A stretch of 64,000 nucleotides of DNA from Schistocephalus solidus (taxonomy: Eukaryota; Platyhelminthes; Cestoda; Diphyllobothriidea; Diphyllobothriidae): contig WEDG01003326.1 in the NCBI GenBank assembly GCA_017591395.1, forward strand, positions 101,001 through 165,000, read 5' to 3'. Below, piece after piece: positions 35,086-46,794 of this stretch; the first letter of the stretch is position 1, and each line of letters begins with the position of its first letter. The position numbers and the translations under genes are program-made. Under the pieces are notes generated by a model. That model was not told the origin of the DNA, did no database searches, and saw nothing but the letters and a program-made list of their open reading frames with translations.

Positions 35086-37589
35086 TGAAACTATTCGGAA
35101 TCGTTGCTAGAACTTTCGTTGGTTTGTAGTGACCTTACTGCGAGCGCCTGTCACAGCGGTGCGTCTCTCGTTTCTACTCACACGCGCTTAGCAAATACAG
35201 TTTGGGTCTCGGCCCATCACAGATATCCCACCCGACCAATCAACTTCAAGTTCGAATCAGAAGTCCTCGCTCAAGACGTTGTGACTAATTCCCACTCACA
35301 TTCAGGACGCCGACTCTCGGAGTTGCTGGACGTTTGGCATCATCCGGCTGACAACTTTTATCATTATGTTCTTCGATATTTCTGAACAGAATACACTATC
35401 CTCTCAACTGGCGTTCAACTTATCGTCTTTAGATTCGGGACCGGGGCTGTAGATTGTTGTGGCTAGAGTCTCTATATGCCTTATGCTGCGGCGACAGGTT
35501 GGTCACACTGAGGAACTTAACGCTGCATTCCTGCCGGATCTATCGCGACAGCTTAAGGTACTGGGGAGACCCTAACCATTACAAAACCTCCTGGCACGGT
35601 TCATTATAAGACGATAAGGCAGTGGGACGTCAGTTGGTAAAATAGCGTATTCTGTACAGAACTATTGGAGAAGGGTTTGGAAGAAGTTGGCAGCTGGGCA
35701 TGTCCGGAACCGTGAAAGTTGCTTCCCCAGCTTGAGACAGTGGCGAGGCCATGCGTGAGTCAGCCTTGAAGGTGGTTGGCCTGTTGGGACAACCAGGATT
35801 GACTGTCTTCAGTGAACACGTGTATGTAGTCACCAGAATTTTAGCGTTGCGTCATGCGCACGGAGTTGGGTCATTACAGATCTGCTTCACTCAGCCCCCC
35901 CCCCCATGCACGGGCTCGCGTAACCCAGAAATCAGGTTTTGTATAACGGAAATACTACAAACTAAGCCTTGTTACAAAAGTGAGCCGAGTTATCACGTCG
36001 GTTTAAAGATATCCACGCCACGACATTAGCGTGTCATTATAGGTTGATGCACGTCAGATTTATGATGGTGAGGAAGGTAGCATGGCTCCTTAGTTTTTGC
36101 CCACCCCTTCATCCCCCATGCACAATCGGCCTTTTCAAACTTGTTTCGCGAATCGACAACTCAGTTCGGTGCCATTACCTCTTCAATACGTCTATTTTTA
36201 CAATGAGCTTAAATGTCTGAGACACTGACTTCACTTATTGACCCTCGTTTAAGTTAAAGCTAGATAAGATCGAGGTTGGAAAGCAGACGTAGCATGAGAA
36301 ATAATCCAAAGGTAGTTCGAGTATGCTAAACTTTATTCAGCATTCTTCCCAACCGTCTGCCCTTTTTCGGGCTTCTCTACTTGCGATGCCAGTTCGTGGA
36401 AAACTGATATTGAATTATTTCCTTATTATTGTTCTCAAAAATGAACGAACACTAGTACATCTCAAAAAAGCTAACTGTTTAGTTTTTCTAAAGATGAGCT
36501 GACTGTACAGGGTGTATGTTATCTTTACCCAATCCCTTTGTCTGTTCATGGATTTGCGAAAGTTTATCCTGGTAAAAAAACATGCATCTACCGAAAATGT
36601 TATTAGAAAGAGATCTAAATCTCTGAGAAAAAATCACCCCAATCCGCAACTGATTTCTCATCTTGTCTTCAAACTTATAGATATTGCATTAAAATTTGGG
36701 TTTTTTACTATCTCCTAACGAAAGATGCTATAGTTAGCGGTAATTCACGTCCGTACGCGAGCATTAGCATTCGTTACCCAATCAGGATTGGCTGCGTTCG
36801 ACTAGTCTCGTCTCTGTGAATGTACCCGTCGCGTCAAAATCGATATAGCTACTGAAGTATGTCTTAACTAAGCGCATTGTATCCAGGACTTTGCTGCCTT
36901 TTTTATAGGGGTCGACACCGACATTGTCAATTTTCTTACCTGCAAGTATGTAGCAAGTGTCTGCATGCTGACCTAGAACAATTAGTCTGGCCTCCCCACT
37001 CTATTTTCATTGCAATATACTGCAGAAAAAGTGACACCTGGACTTTTTCAGACAACTTCTGTCCCATCATCATAGCCAGTCCCGTCCTAAAGACGTGCAA
37101 ACTGGGTGCGCAAGGTAGCTAAATGCTTGCTCGCTACGTGTACCTGATGTTTATGGCCCTGACAGATTTTTCCCGCAATATAAATTTCTCAAGATGGCCT
37201 TTTTTGTTGCTTGGGTGGTTGTAGTGTTGTAAATATTTTCCTTATGGAACTCTTGGTGCCTCGTGCACTAGCCCACAAAGTCAAGAATGTAGTCATTTTG
37301 GGAGATTAATTTGTAGGTATCGCTCAACTTCCTTCCTCCCCCACCAGGACGGGGAAACAGAAACCGCCCATAATGCAGGTAGCCTTTTGCAAACCTCTAG
37401 GGAAATTAGGGTTTAGGTAAGGTTGGGATTAACCTTCGGTTTAGGGGCAAGAATATGGTTAGGGTCAGTGTGGGGGCGGGTTAGGACACAGTAGCATATA
37501 CCCTTTCTGGCATTTAGCGCGAAGTCACCTGTATGGAAAAATTTATAAAAGTATTTTATTTCGATTTGATAAATTTCCTTGTCGTGGTC
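35086..37589. other. No recognisable gene
   Basis: 2.5 kb of unrecognised sequence. It includes a poly-C tract near 35897 and a GGTTAGGG-like stretch at 37400-37490 that is too irregular to call telomeric. Confidence 0.45.
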
Positions 37590-37607
37590 GTCATCGTCGT
37601 CGTCGTT

Positions 37608-37657
<50 letters not shown>

Positions 37658-37703
37658 CGTAGTAGTAGTAGAAGTAGTAGTAGTATTAGTAGTCGCAGTA
37701 GTG

Positions 37704-37792
<89 letters not shown>

Positions 37793-37882
37793 CGTAGTAG
37801 TAGTAGAAGTAGTATTAGTAGTAGTAGTAGTATTAGTAGTAGTATTAGTAGTCGTAGTAGTAGTAGTGGAGATAGTAGTGAA

Positions 37883-37917
<35 letters not shown>

Positions 37918-38734
37918 CGTAGTAGTAGTAGTAGTGAAGTAGTAGTAGTAGTAGTAGTAGTAGTGAGTAGTAGAAGTGGTAGTAGTAGTAGTATTAGTAG
38001 TCGTTGTGGTAGGTACGTGATGATGGTAGAGTGGTGAAGTGATGGTATTGAATAGTGTGAGGTGGTCGTAGTGGTGGTGGTAGTGGTATTGCGTGATTAG
38101 TGGGTAGTGGTAGTGAAGGTAGGCGGTAGAGTAGTGGTCGTGGTAGTCGTGTTAGTAGTCGTGAAGTAGTGAGTAGTGGTAAATTGAAGTGGTAAGTGAA
38201 ACCAGTAATTAGTGCAGTCGGTGATGTGGTGGTAGTGGTACTGGTTAGTATTGGTAGTAGTGAGTGGTAGTGAGTATTGAGTGAAAGTCAGTGGTATGAT
38301 GAGTCAGTAGTGGTAGTGTCAGTGGTCGTAGATGAGTGGTAGGAGTAGTGAGTATTGATGGTAGTCGTAGTGGTAGTAGTGGTAGTGGTAGTAGTGGTCA
38401 TGAGTAGAAGGATTGTGATGAGTAGTGGTAGTGAGGTGGTAGTGGTGCAGTGGTAGTGAGTAGTGGTCGTGATGAGTGAAGGAGAGTGACATTAGTAGTG
38501 AGTAGTGAAGTGGTAGTGGTGAATGGTGGTGGTAGTAATTAGTGAGTGGTGAAGTAGTAGTAGTAGTGAGTAGTAGTGAGTAGTAGTAGTAGTGAGTAGT
38601 AGTATTAGTGAGTGGTAGTAGAAGTGGTAGTGAAGTAGTGGTAGTAGTAGTAGTAGTAGTATTAGTAGAGTAGTAGTAGTAGTAGTAGTGAGTATTGAGT
38701 AGTAGTGATGAGTGATAGTGGAAGTGGTACGTGA

Positions 38735-38772
<38 letters not shown>

Positions 38773-38834
38773 AGGTAGTAGTAGTGCAGTAGTAGTAGTA
38801 GTAGTGATAGTAGTATGTGGTAGTAGTAGTAGTG

Positions 38835-38865
<31 letters not shown>

Positions 38866-38866
38866 G
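37590..38866. repeat. (TAG)n array, 1.27 kb, with internal higher-order pattern
   Basis: Nearly continuous TAG/GTA triplets interrupted by recurring variants: blocks of the type TATTAGTAGTCGTAGTAG recur near 37650, 37690, 37785 and 37910, and GTGAGTAGTGGTAGTG-type blocks dominate after 38000. The 117-codon poly-Val and 218-codon Tyr/Thr-rich frames are by-products of the repeat. Confidence 0.97.
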
Positions 38867-39403
38867 CTATTGACAGACCGCCACCCTCATAATGCAGGTT
38901 GGCCCATGAAATGGCAAATCCGCGCGATAGATCTATGTAAGCAGTGCTCCGCCAGTTTCCCATGAAGGAAAACATTGGAGCGTCTTTTCTTAGAAGATAT
39001 TATTACCTGGCGAAGGCCAAAGGAGTTTGGAGACGGAGATCTACGAGTTGAACCAAAAATTCGCAAGCAAATCAGTGCTGTAGGACTGAGAGTGTTTCGC
39101 CGATGCGGAGTTTCGTTAAACCCAACGTCAAATGGTACCATTACCTCTTTAGTTGCAAATCTGTGTCCCCTTAGGTTTTTGAAACTCTGTTGAACATCAA
39201 TGGAGGTGATAGAGTTTTTTAAAAGATTGATGCAAATGGCGGAAAGCTATTTTGAAACCTCGTAGTTACATGCATTTTTTAGGGTGCCTATTCCTTCGAT
39301 TGAAATAAGGATTTCATGAACTTGTCTTTGTCCTACTCAATCGCCAGAATCTTCTCCTGCGCCTGGCACGCCAGTTCGACGATTTGAGTCTAACAAGGTC
39401 CAA
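38867..39403. other. No feature seen
   Basis: Frames on both strands at 38887-39193 overlap one another; no family recognised. Confidence 0.4.
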
Positions 39404-39530
39404 AGTGCGCTCCACAGTATGGTATTGCAGGAACGGTACCTTACGCTGGATTGGGGTGATAGCGGAATTTCACAGTATCTAACTCACTCTCGCCCACTCT
39501 CCCACTTGTGCCCGGTGGGCGCACCTACAC
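39404..39530 (-). repeat. R2 fragment
   Basis: The + strand GCTCCACAGTATGGTATTGC and ACGGTACCTTACGC blocks match the R2 end at 28225-28270 in reverse-complement sense. Only part of the unit remains. Confidence 0.55.
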
Positions 39531-40010
39531 CAAACCTACACCTGCCAACATGCCCACACCACCAACTAGTTTTCAGAACATGTATCGCACATGTCAGGCA
39601 TCCTCGGCTGCATCGTCCTTAAAATGCACCCAACTAAGCAAGTTACATTCAGCGCACGCCTGGTGGAACTAATCACCTCCATCTTTCCAACAGCCTCCCT
39701 ACCAGCACCGCCAGCAAAGTGAGCACAATAAAAAAACTATCCCCATTGCGGCCGTACACTCGCATCCCATATCGGCCTAGTCTGTCACTTGCAATTCCAT
39801 CGTATCGTGACTGGCTAGGAACCCCGACGCACTGCCAGCCCTCCCGTCTTACCTGTCCGTACTATCCTAGAGCATTCAGGCATCTCATGGTCATATCTAT
39901 CCATATGCTCCACATTCTGCAAAAATATTTAATAGGACCACATATCGCAGACCCCATAAACACACCTGGACCCACCAACACGCATAAACCCTACTTTACA
40001 CAAGGATGTA
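39531..40010 (+). pseudogene. LINE zinc-finger-tail fragment, + strand
   Basis: Two frames spell decayed fingers of the copy A-C tail: CPHHQLVFRTCIAHVRHPRL, then HIGLVCHLQFHRIVTG (as [16 protein letters not shown] in other copies) and CPYYPRAFRHLMVISIHMLH. It is in the opposite orientation to the full LINE copies, has no RT attached and carries frameshifts. Confidence 0.65.
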
Positions 40011-40439
40011 CCGCCCTACGCCAGAATTCGCCCCGGAAGTAAGCATGACATCTACTTTGCCGGCGTCGGTACGATAAGCGAAACTTCGCATACAAGACAT
40101 TCACATTTCTTGTACGTGAGAAGTATGTTATTTGGTGCAATCTTGTACAGGGAATGGGAAATTTATCGTATGTATGGTACGCGTAGACGGAATTTTTACC
40201 TCTGTAAGTTCCTGTGTCCACACCCACACTCAGTCCTTTTGTTTTCGTCTTGCAATCGGAGCTAGGTGGCTGATGGAAGAGGAGGTGTGGCAGATGCTGC
40301 GCAAGTCTGTCAGGCTGTGAAATAATTGAAGCACTAATCATCTCTGCGTCTACACCATGGTCACTCGTGTCGGTAGACTTATCATGTAGGTATGAATATT
40401 CAGACAATAATAGACACCCTCAGGTAACTGGTTTTCCGG
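40011..40439. other. No feature seen
   Basis: A 138-codon minus-strand frame (39991-40407) has no recognisable domain and partly overlaps the zinc-finger fragment. Confidence 0.4.
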
Positions 40440-40640
40440 CCAAACCAACGTAAGCTGAGGGCGTGACGATTGAGCTCAGCTTAGGTTGATACAGCCCTTT
40501 TGAGCTAATTCGGGGTGATAAGCGCCGCAGGTTGAAAGGCTGCCAACTGACAATTACACTCAGACCTCGCATTCAGTCCAATGTGTGTTGTGTGGAGTGG
40601 CTGACTGGTGGTCTGAAATTATCTGAATGTCATTGACTAT
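40440..40640 (-). repeat. Dispersed repeat R4
   Basis: Shares GATAAGCGCCGCAGGTTG, GCCAACTGACAATTACACTC and GTGTGTTGTGTGGAGTGGCT with 62695-62855, and in reverse complement with 46310-46520. Function unknown. Confidence 0.65.
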
Positions 40641-40655
40641 GCGGTTGACTAATTT

Positions 40656-40657
<2 letters not shown>

Positions 40658-40686
<29 letters not shown>

Positions 40687-40690
40687 AGCA
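40658..40690. repeat. (TG)n(GA)n tract
   Basis: GTGTGTGTGTGTG followed by GAGAGAGAGAGAGAGAG immediately before the orphan LINE leader. Confidence 0.9.
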
Positions 40691-41042
40691 AGGGATGTAG
40701 GGATACTAGTTAGGGGTAGCAGAACACAGATAGCATTTGGTCGCTCTATTTGTCTCGTACAGGTGGTGAATGCGCCTGTGGCCGCCTCTACCTGGTACCC
40801 AACTCTCATTTGTGGCTCCTCGAAGTTGGGTTCTTCCCAGCGGCCACACCCAGGGAAACCGTCACGACTGGCGGACTAAACCAGGTGAATGTCGCCGGTG
40901 TTGTGTGTGCCTCCACACCCAGTAGGTCTGACTCCCGAACTTCCCAACTCCCCCCTCTCAAAAAGTCCTACGGTGGGGGTGACAGCAACCCCGTAGGCGG
41001 ACCAGGCTAACTCGGGTCGTTCTCCCACTAAAACAAAACCGT
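40691..41042 (+). promoter_or_regulatory. Orphan LINE 5' leader, + strand
   Basis: Begins GATGTAGGGATACTAGTTAG and follows the leaders of LINE copies A, B and C to CAAAACCGTGACCCA, where it switches directly into R2. No endonuclease follows. Opposite orientation to the other leader copies. Confidence 0.75.
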
Positions 41043-41408
41043 GACCCACCTAAACGGGCCATGTGGTAGATGCGTTGGACCAACACGGGGGCCACATCAG
41101 GGCACGGCATGCGTTATTCGGGTTGCGCTCCGCTAACAAATGCCGAACATTGGAGGTGTGGTGGCACGCCTAGGGGCGGCTAGGACTTAGGGGACCCGGC
41201 CTCGCCAGCCACCTGCGCCTTATCCCATCTCCGGTCTTATTGACTCTGTCTTGACACCGGGCTGAGATGGGGGAGGAGGAGAGAGTGCGGTAGCTGCATC
41301 GCAAGGTTACTATCACTGAAAACTAATTCACGCGCAAGTTACCGTCCCTGCTCAACCCCTCCATGGAGCATATGGTGGACATCGTCGGACTACGACGGTC
41401 GAACTATC
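41043..41408 (+). repeat. Dispersed repeat R2, copy with intact ends
   Basis: Runs from CCTAAACGGGCCATGTGG to CTACGACGGTCGAACT. It is followed by a (GA)n array and a second R2 in the same orientation, so the two form a direct repeat. Confidence 0.8.

Positions 41409-41465
<57 letters not shown>
41409..41465. repeat. (GA)n microsatellite
   Basis: TGTGTGAGAGA followed by about 24 GA dinucleotides, between two R2 units. Confidence 0.97.
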
Positions 41466-41467
<2 letters not shown>

Positions 41468-41850
41468 CCCCCTAAATGGGCCGCGTGGTAGATGCGCTGG
41501 ACCTACACAGGGGCCAAAGCAGGTTACGGTAGGCGTTATTATTGTGGGATGCGGTCCCATAAAAAGGCCGAACATGAGGGGTGTGCGTGCCCAACATTTG
41601 CAGGCGTAGGTGCAGGCGCATGCTGCACCCCACTCTCCCACTCAGGGGGAGCTGCTTCATCTGCGCCGGACCCCGCCTCCGGTCTTCTTGACTATGCCTG
41701 GACACCGAGCACAGGCGAGAAAGGGAAGAGATAGTGTAGTGGATGCATTGAAAGTCTACTATCACTTAAAACTAATTTGCGCACAACTCACAGTCCCTGC
41801 ACCACCCTTCTGTAGAGCATACGGGGAACATCGTCATATTATGACGGTCG
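41466..41850 (+). repeat. Dispersed repeat R2, second copy
   Basis: CCCCTAAATGGGCCGCGTGG at its start and TATGACGGTCGAACTGAC at its end, again followed by a GA-rich tract. Confidence 0.8.
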
Positions 41851-41895
41851 AACTGACTTGAGAGAGCGAGAGATAGAGAGAGGGAGGGAGGGAGA
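41851..41895. repeat. GA-rich tract
   Basis: Interrupted (GA)n and (GGGA)n sequence closing the second R2 copy. Confidence 0.85.
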
Positions 41896-43109
41896 AAGAA
41901 TAACCGAACAGAGTGTGACATGAAATGTTGGCGCAGTTAAAGCTGACGGGTTGGTTCTTTATTGAAAAATCTGCAATTTGAAATGTAGAAATGTCTTTCT
42001 GCTTAAAAGCAACCACGTTTTTGACGTATTTCGAATGAAAAATTACGGACTAAGCACTAGCGTTGTGCACAAGGATATTTACTCTTGTCCGTTAATAAGA
42101 ATAAACGTCGTTACTGCAACTAAACTAAAATTTGTGAAGAGATATATTTAAAGTATAGCATGTTATTGAAAAAAAGGTTCTAAGCTTGTTACCGTTACTA
42201 ACTGTGAAGGTGATTAATTGCCCACCTTTTTGAAGCAACTTTGGATAAGTTGGTGCTTATTCTAATTTTAGAAGGCCTCTTTCTTGGAACAGTGGGTCAT
42301 ATTCACTTTTTTTGCAAATTCAGATGAGTATAAGACGTATAACGATGAGTCCGCATGATAGCTTTCGTTTCTCATAGCAATAGATACAGCAAGATGTTAA
42401 ATTCTCCAATATCTTTATAAATAGTGCTGTCGACCTACTTCACGACAGTTGGTGAAACCGGAAGGAAATGCGGAGAAAAGTGAAACCCCCCGAAGGCAAA
42501 CTTCTTTGCCGACTTTGAAAAAGCATCTGCAGCACTGAGCGTGATCGGTAAATTTTCGCACACTTCTGTGTGAAGCATGAAAGGTGGACAGGAATTAAAC
42601 GGGGCTCAGAAAAATTTCAGAGAATTCAGATCATAGTTGCAGCGGTGAATTAGGGGTTTCAGTCAGTGGCAGAGCCGATTTTAGAGTATGCTACAGTATG
42701 CTACAGTAAATAAGGCCTATAATCTTCCCTACAAATATCGCCTGATGGACCCTCGTCTAAGTATATGTAGCACTTTAGTGTTTCTTTGATAATAAGTTAA
42801 CAGTATGGGGAAAATGGAGTACACTGCTACTTAGTGCATTTGCAGATGAGGCGATCAGGCCGTCTGACATTGAATTCCGATTTTTTTTGCAATTGTAAAA
42901 GTTGAAGGGTTTAAGACACGGGATTAGGAACCTCCGCGTAATACCATTGGATGTGCGCTAAATTCTGCAGAGGATAGAGTTTAAGATAGGGAAGAGGCCA
43001 TGGTAGAGTTAATGTTACGATTTTGGTTAATAATAATGTTAAAATTTGATTAAACACGGCAATATTTACCCTTCCTGCAATTCAGCGTAAGCCTACCTGT
43101 ATTGCATTC
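41896..43109. other. No feature seen
   Basis: 1.2 kb of AT-rich sequence. A GACACGGGATTAGGAACCTCC block at 42915 resembles 7620-7640 (GACATGGGGCTAGGAACCTTC), so both probably lie in a further dispersed repeat that I cannot delimit. Confidence 0.4.
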
Positions 43110-43460
43110 GTTGATGAATGCTCACCGATCGCTAACCGAACTCACTCGTTCCGCTCTGCATCTAGGCCCACGCTTGATCCCCGCCAGCAGCCACACAGCA
43201 GCAAGTAGTAGAGTAGGCAGATGAATATTTCCGGCAAAGAAAAGAGAGACTGGAATGGCCATTTCTGTGTTATTGACCACTGTTCGCCAGTCATACCCAT
43301 CCCTAGGTGGTGCTCACTGGTTAGAGCGTTGGACTTCTGATCAACAGGTCGCGGATACGATCCTCAGGTGCTGCACAACCTGGGGTTGGGTATGACTGGC
43401 TGACTACGACTAATAAGCCAGAAATGACCATTCCTGTCTCCCTTGTCGTTGTCGGCAATG
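43110..43460 (+). repeat. tRNA-derived SINE (R3) with inverted flanks
   Basis: The centre, 43305-43380, is tRNA-like (GGTTAGAGCGTTGGACTTCT, then GATACGATCC as a decayed B box). The left flank 43252-43302 is the reverse complement of the right flank 43384-43436, so the copy is a hairpin with the tRNA-like part in the loop. The SINE tail precedes it in reverse orientation at 43110-43240, which suggests two fused copies. Confidence 0.75.
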
Positions 43461-45178
43461 TTCAGCCGTATGAGTCGTACAATCGAAATTCGATCAAAAT
43501 TCCGGAGAGGCTACTAGCCAAAATAGCGATTACCTCGTCACAATGCACCAAATGGGCATTCAGGCAATGTCAGAACACGTCCGCGAGGTGTAATGGTTTC
43601 AATTACGTGTTGAAGTCGAGGTAAACGAAGTATGTTTTTATGCGAAAAGCCAGGAGATAGGTAGAGAAGATGGTTCTAACGCATAAAGTTAACCGATCTT
43701 ACAACGTGAATGGTAACAACGTACAAGACTATATCGAGGTATGGAGGGCTGCACCCATAACTGTTTGTTGTACTTGCTTTAGGCTCTGCGAATATTCTCA
43801 TATCAAACTTGAAAAGTCCAATCGACAAACACGTGATTTTGGTAAGTATTCATCGGCTAATTAAAATATGAGAGGTTGACAGGCTGTATAAGCGTCTATT
43901 TATTTTATTATCCATCGCTCCTGGACAAGAGGACACGTGAACACATTCCTGCCTGACTAGGCAAAGGGGAAACTAGCTCGGTCTCGAGTTCTATACTAAT
44001 CACACAGTCGATCCCAACGAAGCCTTTCAGGTTGCCTACAGCACACCAGCCAACTCTAAAGGCTTACACCAACGGGTGCTAGCAACAGCGGAGGCAGTGG
44101 CTAACGCAACCAGCGCTGTGCCGTCAGAAGACGCTAATACATGCGCTCTTGCGTCCGTAGCCAACGCCAGCTTCGGGTGCTGTTAACACGCCGTTCCCAC
44201 ACCCTGATAACAGTTGTTCACTCTGCGCACTTGACAGTATTGTTCGACCCCCTTACTCGACCTCCAAAAAAAGCTCACATCTTACCCTACCCCCCTCCTC
44301 CCCCCGCCCAGTTCCAATGACTTCAGCACGCCGATCTCGCCATGCCGGTGGCGTGGGAACGATCGATAACAGCAGACGCTGATAAAGCCCGTCAAACCCT
44401 TATATATTCATTACCCTTGTACAGACGTATTTGTTTCAGTTGTGTTATTATATTGTACTATTTACTACACTGGCACAAGAGCATTCATTGAATCTGTTGA
44501 GACCACCTAATCAATTTTATGCAGTGTCGATGCTCACGAAGCCCAAGCGCAGAGTCTAGTTAACTCATACGTGATTTCTATTTGTTCGGACTCGGTTAAA
44601 AACTATTCTCCAATGGGAGTCGAGCATGTAATTACTTCAATTACTGCCTTTTTGCATTTTTTTACTGTGCAAGTTTTATATCTCCATTTCATTGTTTGAA
44701 GCTTATCTAAGCGAGGTTACAAAAAGTCTTTATGGAGGCGAGAACCATTTTTGTCGGGTTAAACCTCAATTTCCGAAAAGTGGGGCAAGATCGACGGGGG
44801 AGCAAAATGTGTTCAGTGCACTTGTAAACTCAAGGTAGGTGAATAAAACTTTCGCTCGTGGCTAAATGAACAGGCAAAAATTCCTTAAACCTCAGCCCCA
44901 CATCGCAGACAGCTCTTCCCTTCTGTGCCATGAATACATCTGGTGGTTGAGTGAGTGATGAGGATCGCCACATTGCTCATTATAATCAGCAATTGACTCG
45001 GAAGTACGAAAATCGCATAGGCAAAAACTTTACGCCCTGGCGTGGACTCGAAGTGCAACTTATTACGTTTACAGGCTATACCAATGTTACCTGAATATCA
45101 GGGGGCTTAATGGCCCTCTTGCCTTTTCTTAATACCTTGTGATGTCAGTAGAGCCAACTTTGTGACAATTGACCAGCC
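43461..45178. other. No recognisable gene
   Basis: 1.7 kb with only short open frames (43424-43624, 43670-43864), neither resembling a known family. Confidence 0.45.
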
Positions 45179-45351
45179 AGTGACTCAAAGCGCGACAAAG
45201 ACCATCTGTTTCGCGAAGCTGCCTATAAAAGATTTCCTAAAATGCTAATGGTAATCTATAAAAAACACGTTTGAGTTCTGCAACTAGTTTTAGGAAATCT
45301 TCAATAACCACTTTCACAGAAAAGATGGTCTTTGTCGCGCTCTGAGTCACT
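45179..45351. repeat. Hairpin MITE-like element
   Basis: Outer arms 45179-45207 and 45323-45351 are complementary (AGTGACTCAAAGCGCGACAA against TTGTCGCGCTCTGAGTCACT). An inner perfect pair, AAGATTTCCTAAAA at 45229-45242 and TTTTAGGAAATCTT at 45288-45301, extends the hairpin. No coding capacity. Target-site duplication not resolved. Confidence 0.8.
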
Positions 45352-46084
45352 GATAAGTGATCCAACAGACATATGGTTTCGCAACCTGTGCTAAATAGTT
45401 TCGCTTCATTAACGGGTAGCTACAAAAGTCTAAGGGCAGACAAAGTCCCGAATACAGAGGATTACAGCGTTTCAGCGGTTGATGAAGCTTGCTTTCGGAA
45501 AAATCCGTTTGTTCCTGGCTAACCTCAACTGCTGCATCTTTGTAATTACGGCTTTTTTCGGTTTCAGAGAGTTAACTCATCAATTGTCCTGCTCGTTGCT
45601 TGTAAATGCTCCGATAAGCAAGCATACAATAGTTGGCGTATTAGACAAAGAAGAAAATCAGTTTCCTATATGTATTACTCCTTGATGACCTTTTGGTGTA
45701 CCTGTTTGATCGTTGTTGTTCGGCGCTCCTAAAGCAGCCGATTTTAGTGCACAGTGTCTGACCCGGGACCAGCTGGGCATAAAGGTTAAAGGTGCACCAA
45801 TCAGTAGTGGCCATTGCATTCCCCGTGGTCACAAAGCTGTAGCTGTAGTCTTCTGCCGCTCCTTAAGATCGCAAGCTCTTGACTGGCAGATGCTATTTAT
45901 GCGTATCCAAATTAAAGGATGTTAATATGAAGACACGCCTGTCACTGCAAGATGGATACAAGTATCTGGACCGACTTCGTTACATCTGCAATTTTAGCAC
46001 ACGATTTACATCCTCGCTTTGGCTTGTCAGAACAACCAATAAATAAGGTCTCGCCCTTTAATTGCTCGTTGATTTTGACGAGGT
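45352..46084. other. No feature seen
   Basis: Short frames only (45479-45685, 45713-45925); nothing recognised. Confidence 0.45.
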
Positions 46085-46270
46085 CCACCTTATGCTCCAC
46101 ACCAGGTGCTGCAGGGACGGTGACTTGCGCGTGAATTAGTTTTAAGTGATAGTAGCCTTGCGCTGCGGCTACCGCACTCTCTCCTCCTCCCCCACCTGAA
46201 ACCGGTGTCAAGACAGAGTCAAAAAGACCGGAGACGGGAGAGGGCGCAGGTGGCTGGTGCGGCCGGAGCC
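46085..46270 (-). repeat. R2 fragment
   Basis: Reverse-complement match to the second half of R2 (GCTCCACACCAGGTGCTGCA, GTGATAGTAGCCTTGCGCTG, CCGGTGTCAAGACAGAGTC). It is cut at 46270. Confidence 0.75.
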
Positions 46271-46309
46271 GACCTTGGGTGTATCACCACACCTGACTCG
46301 GATCCCACG

Positions 46310-46520
46310 AAGTTGGAGTGCCATAAAGGTCACATTAAGAAGGAGTTATTGCAGCCTGACTCTCAGTCCGCCAGTCAGCCACTCCACACAAAACAAAAAT
46401 TGGGCTGACCACGCGTTCCGAGTTATCCCGTCAGTTGGCAACCTTCCAAGCCACGGCTTTTAGCGCACCATGATAGTTTCAAGTGCGTCAGATTGTTTAT
46501 AGTGAGGAAAATGTGCTGAG
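46310..46520 (+). repeat. Dispersed repeat R4
   Basis: Contains CCAGTCAGCCACTCCACACA, TTATCCCGTCAGTTGGCA and CCTTCCAAGCCACGG, the reverse complement of blocks at 62700-62810 and 40500-40610. It follows an R2 fragment. Confidence 0.65.
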
Positions 46521-46579
46521 CTGTTGACCTCACTCTCTCCCCCCCACAATCCGATCACCATCCAAACCAGTCAGTTGTC

Positions 46580-46794
46580 TGATGTGGGAATGGGCGCATT
46601 GGCTGACGGGTCGGCGTACCCGTCTTCGCGCGCCACAGCACGACCTGGCCCCCATAACGCACACACCAGGATTCACTAAATCAGGGGATATGGAGGAGCC
46701 ATCACCGTCTGACTCCCAGTCCACTGGTCAGCCACTCGACACACACAGCACCTACACTGGGCCGATGGCGTGGTCCGGTGTAAGCGTCAGATTG
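46580..46794 (+). repeat. Partial R4-like repeat
   Basis: TCTGACTCCCAGTCCACTGG and TCAGCCACTCGACACACA resemble the R4 block at 46350-46390. The rest is unassigned and abuts the truncated end of LINE copy B. Confidence 0.4.

Noticed and set aside
37400..37490. Telomere-like TTAGGG-type tract
   Set aside because: Only irregular GGTTAGGG-like stretches; no tandem array.
37533..37886. 117-codon poly-Val open frame and 218-codon Tyr/Thr-rich frame in the (TAG)n array
   Set aside because: Pure consequence of a triplet repeat without stop in that phase; no start context or non-repeat sequence.
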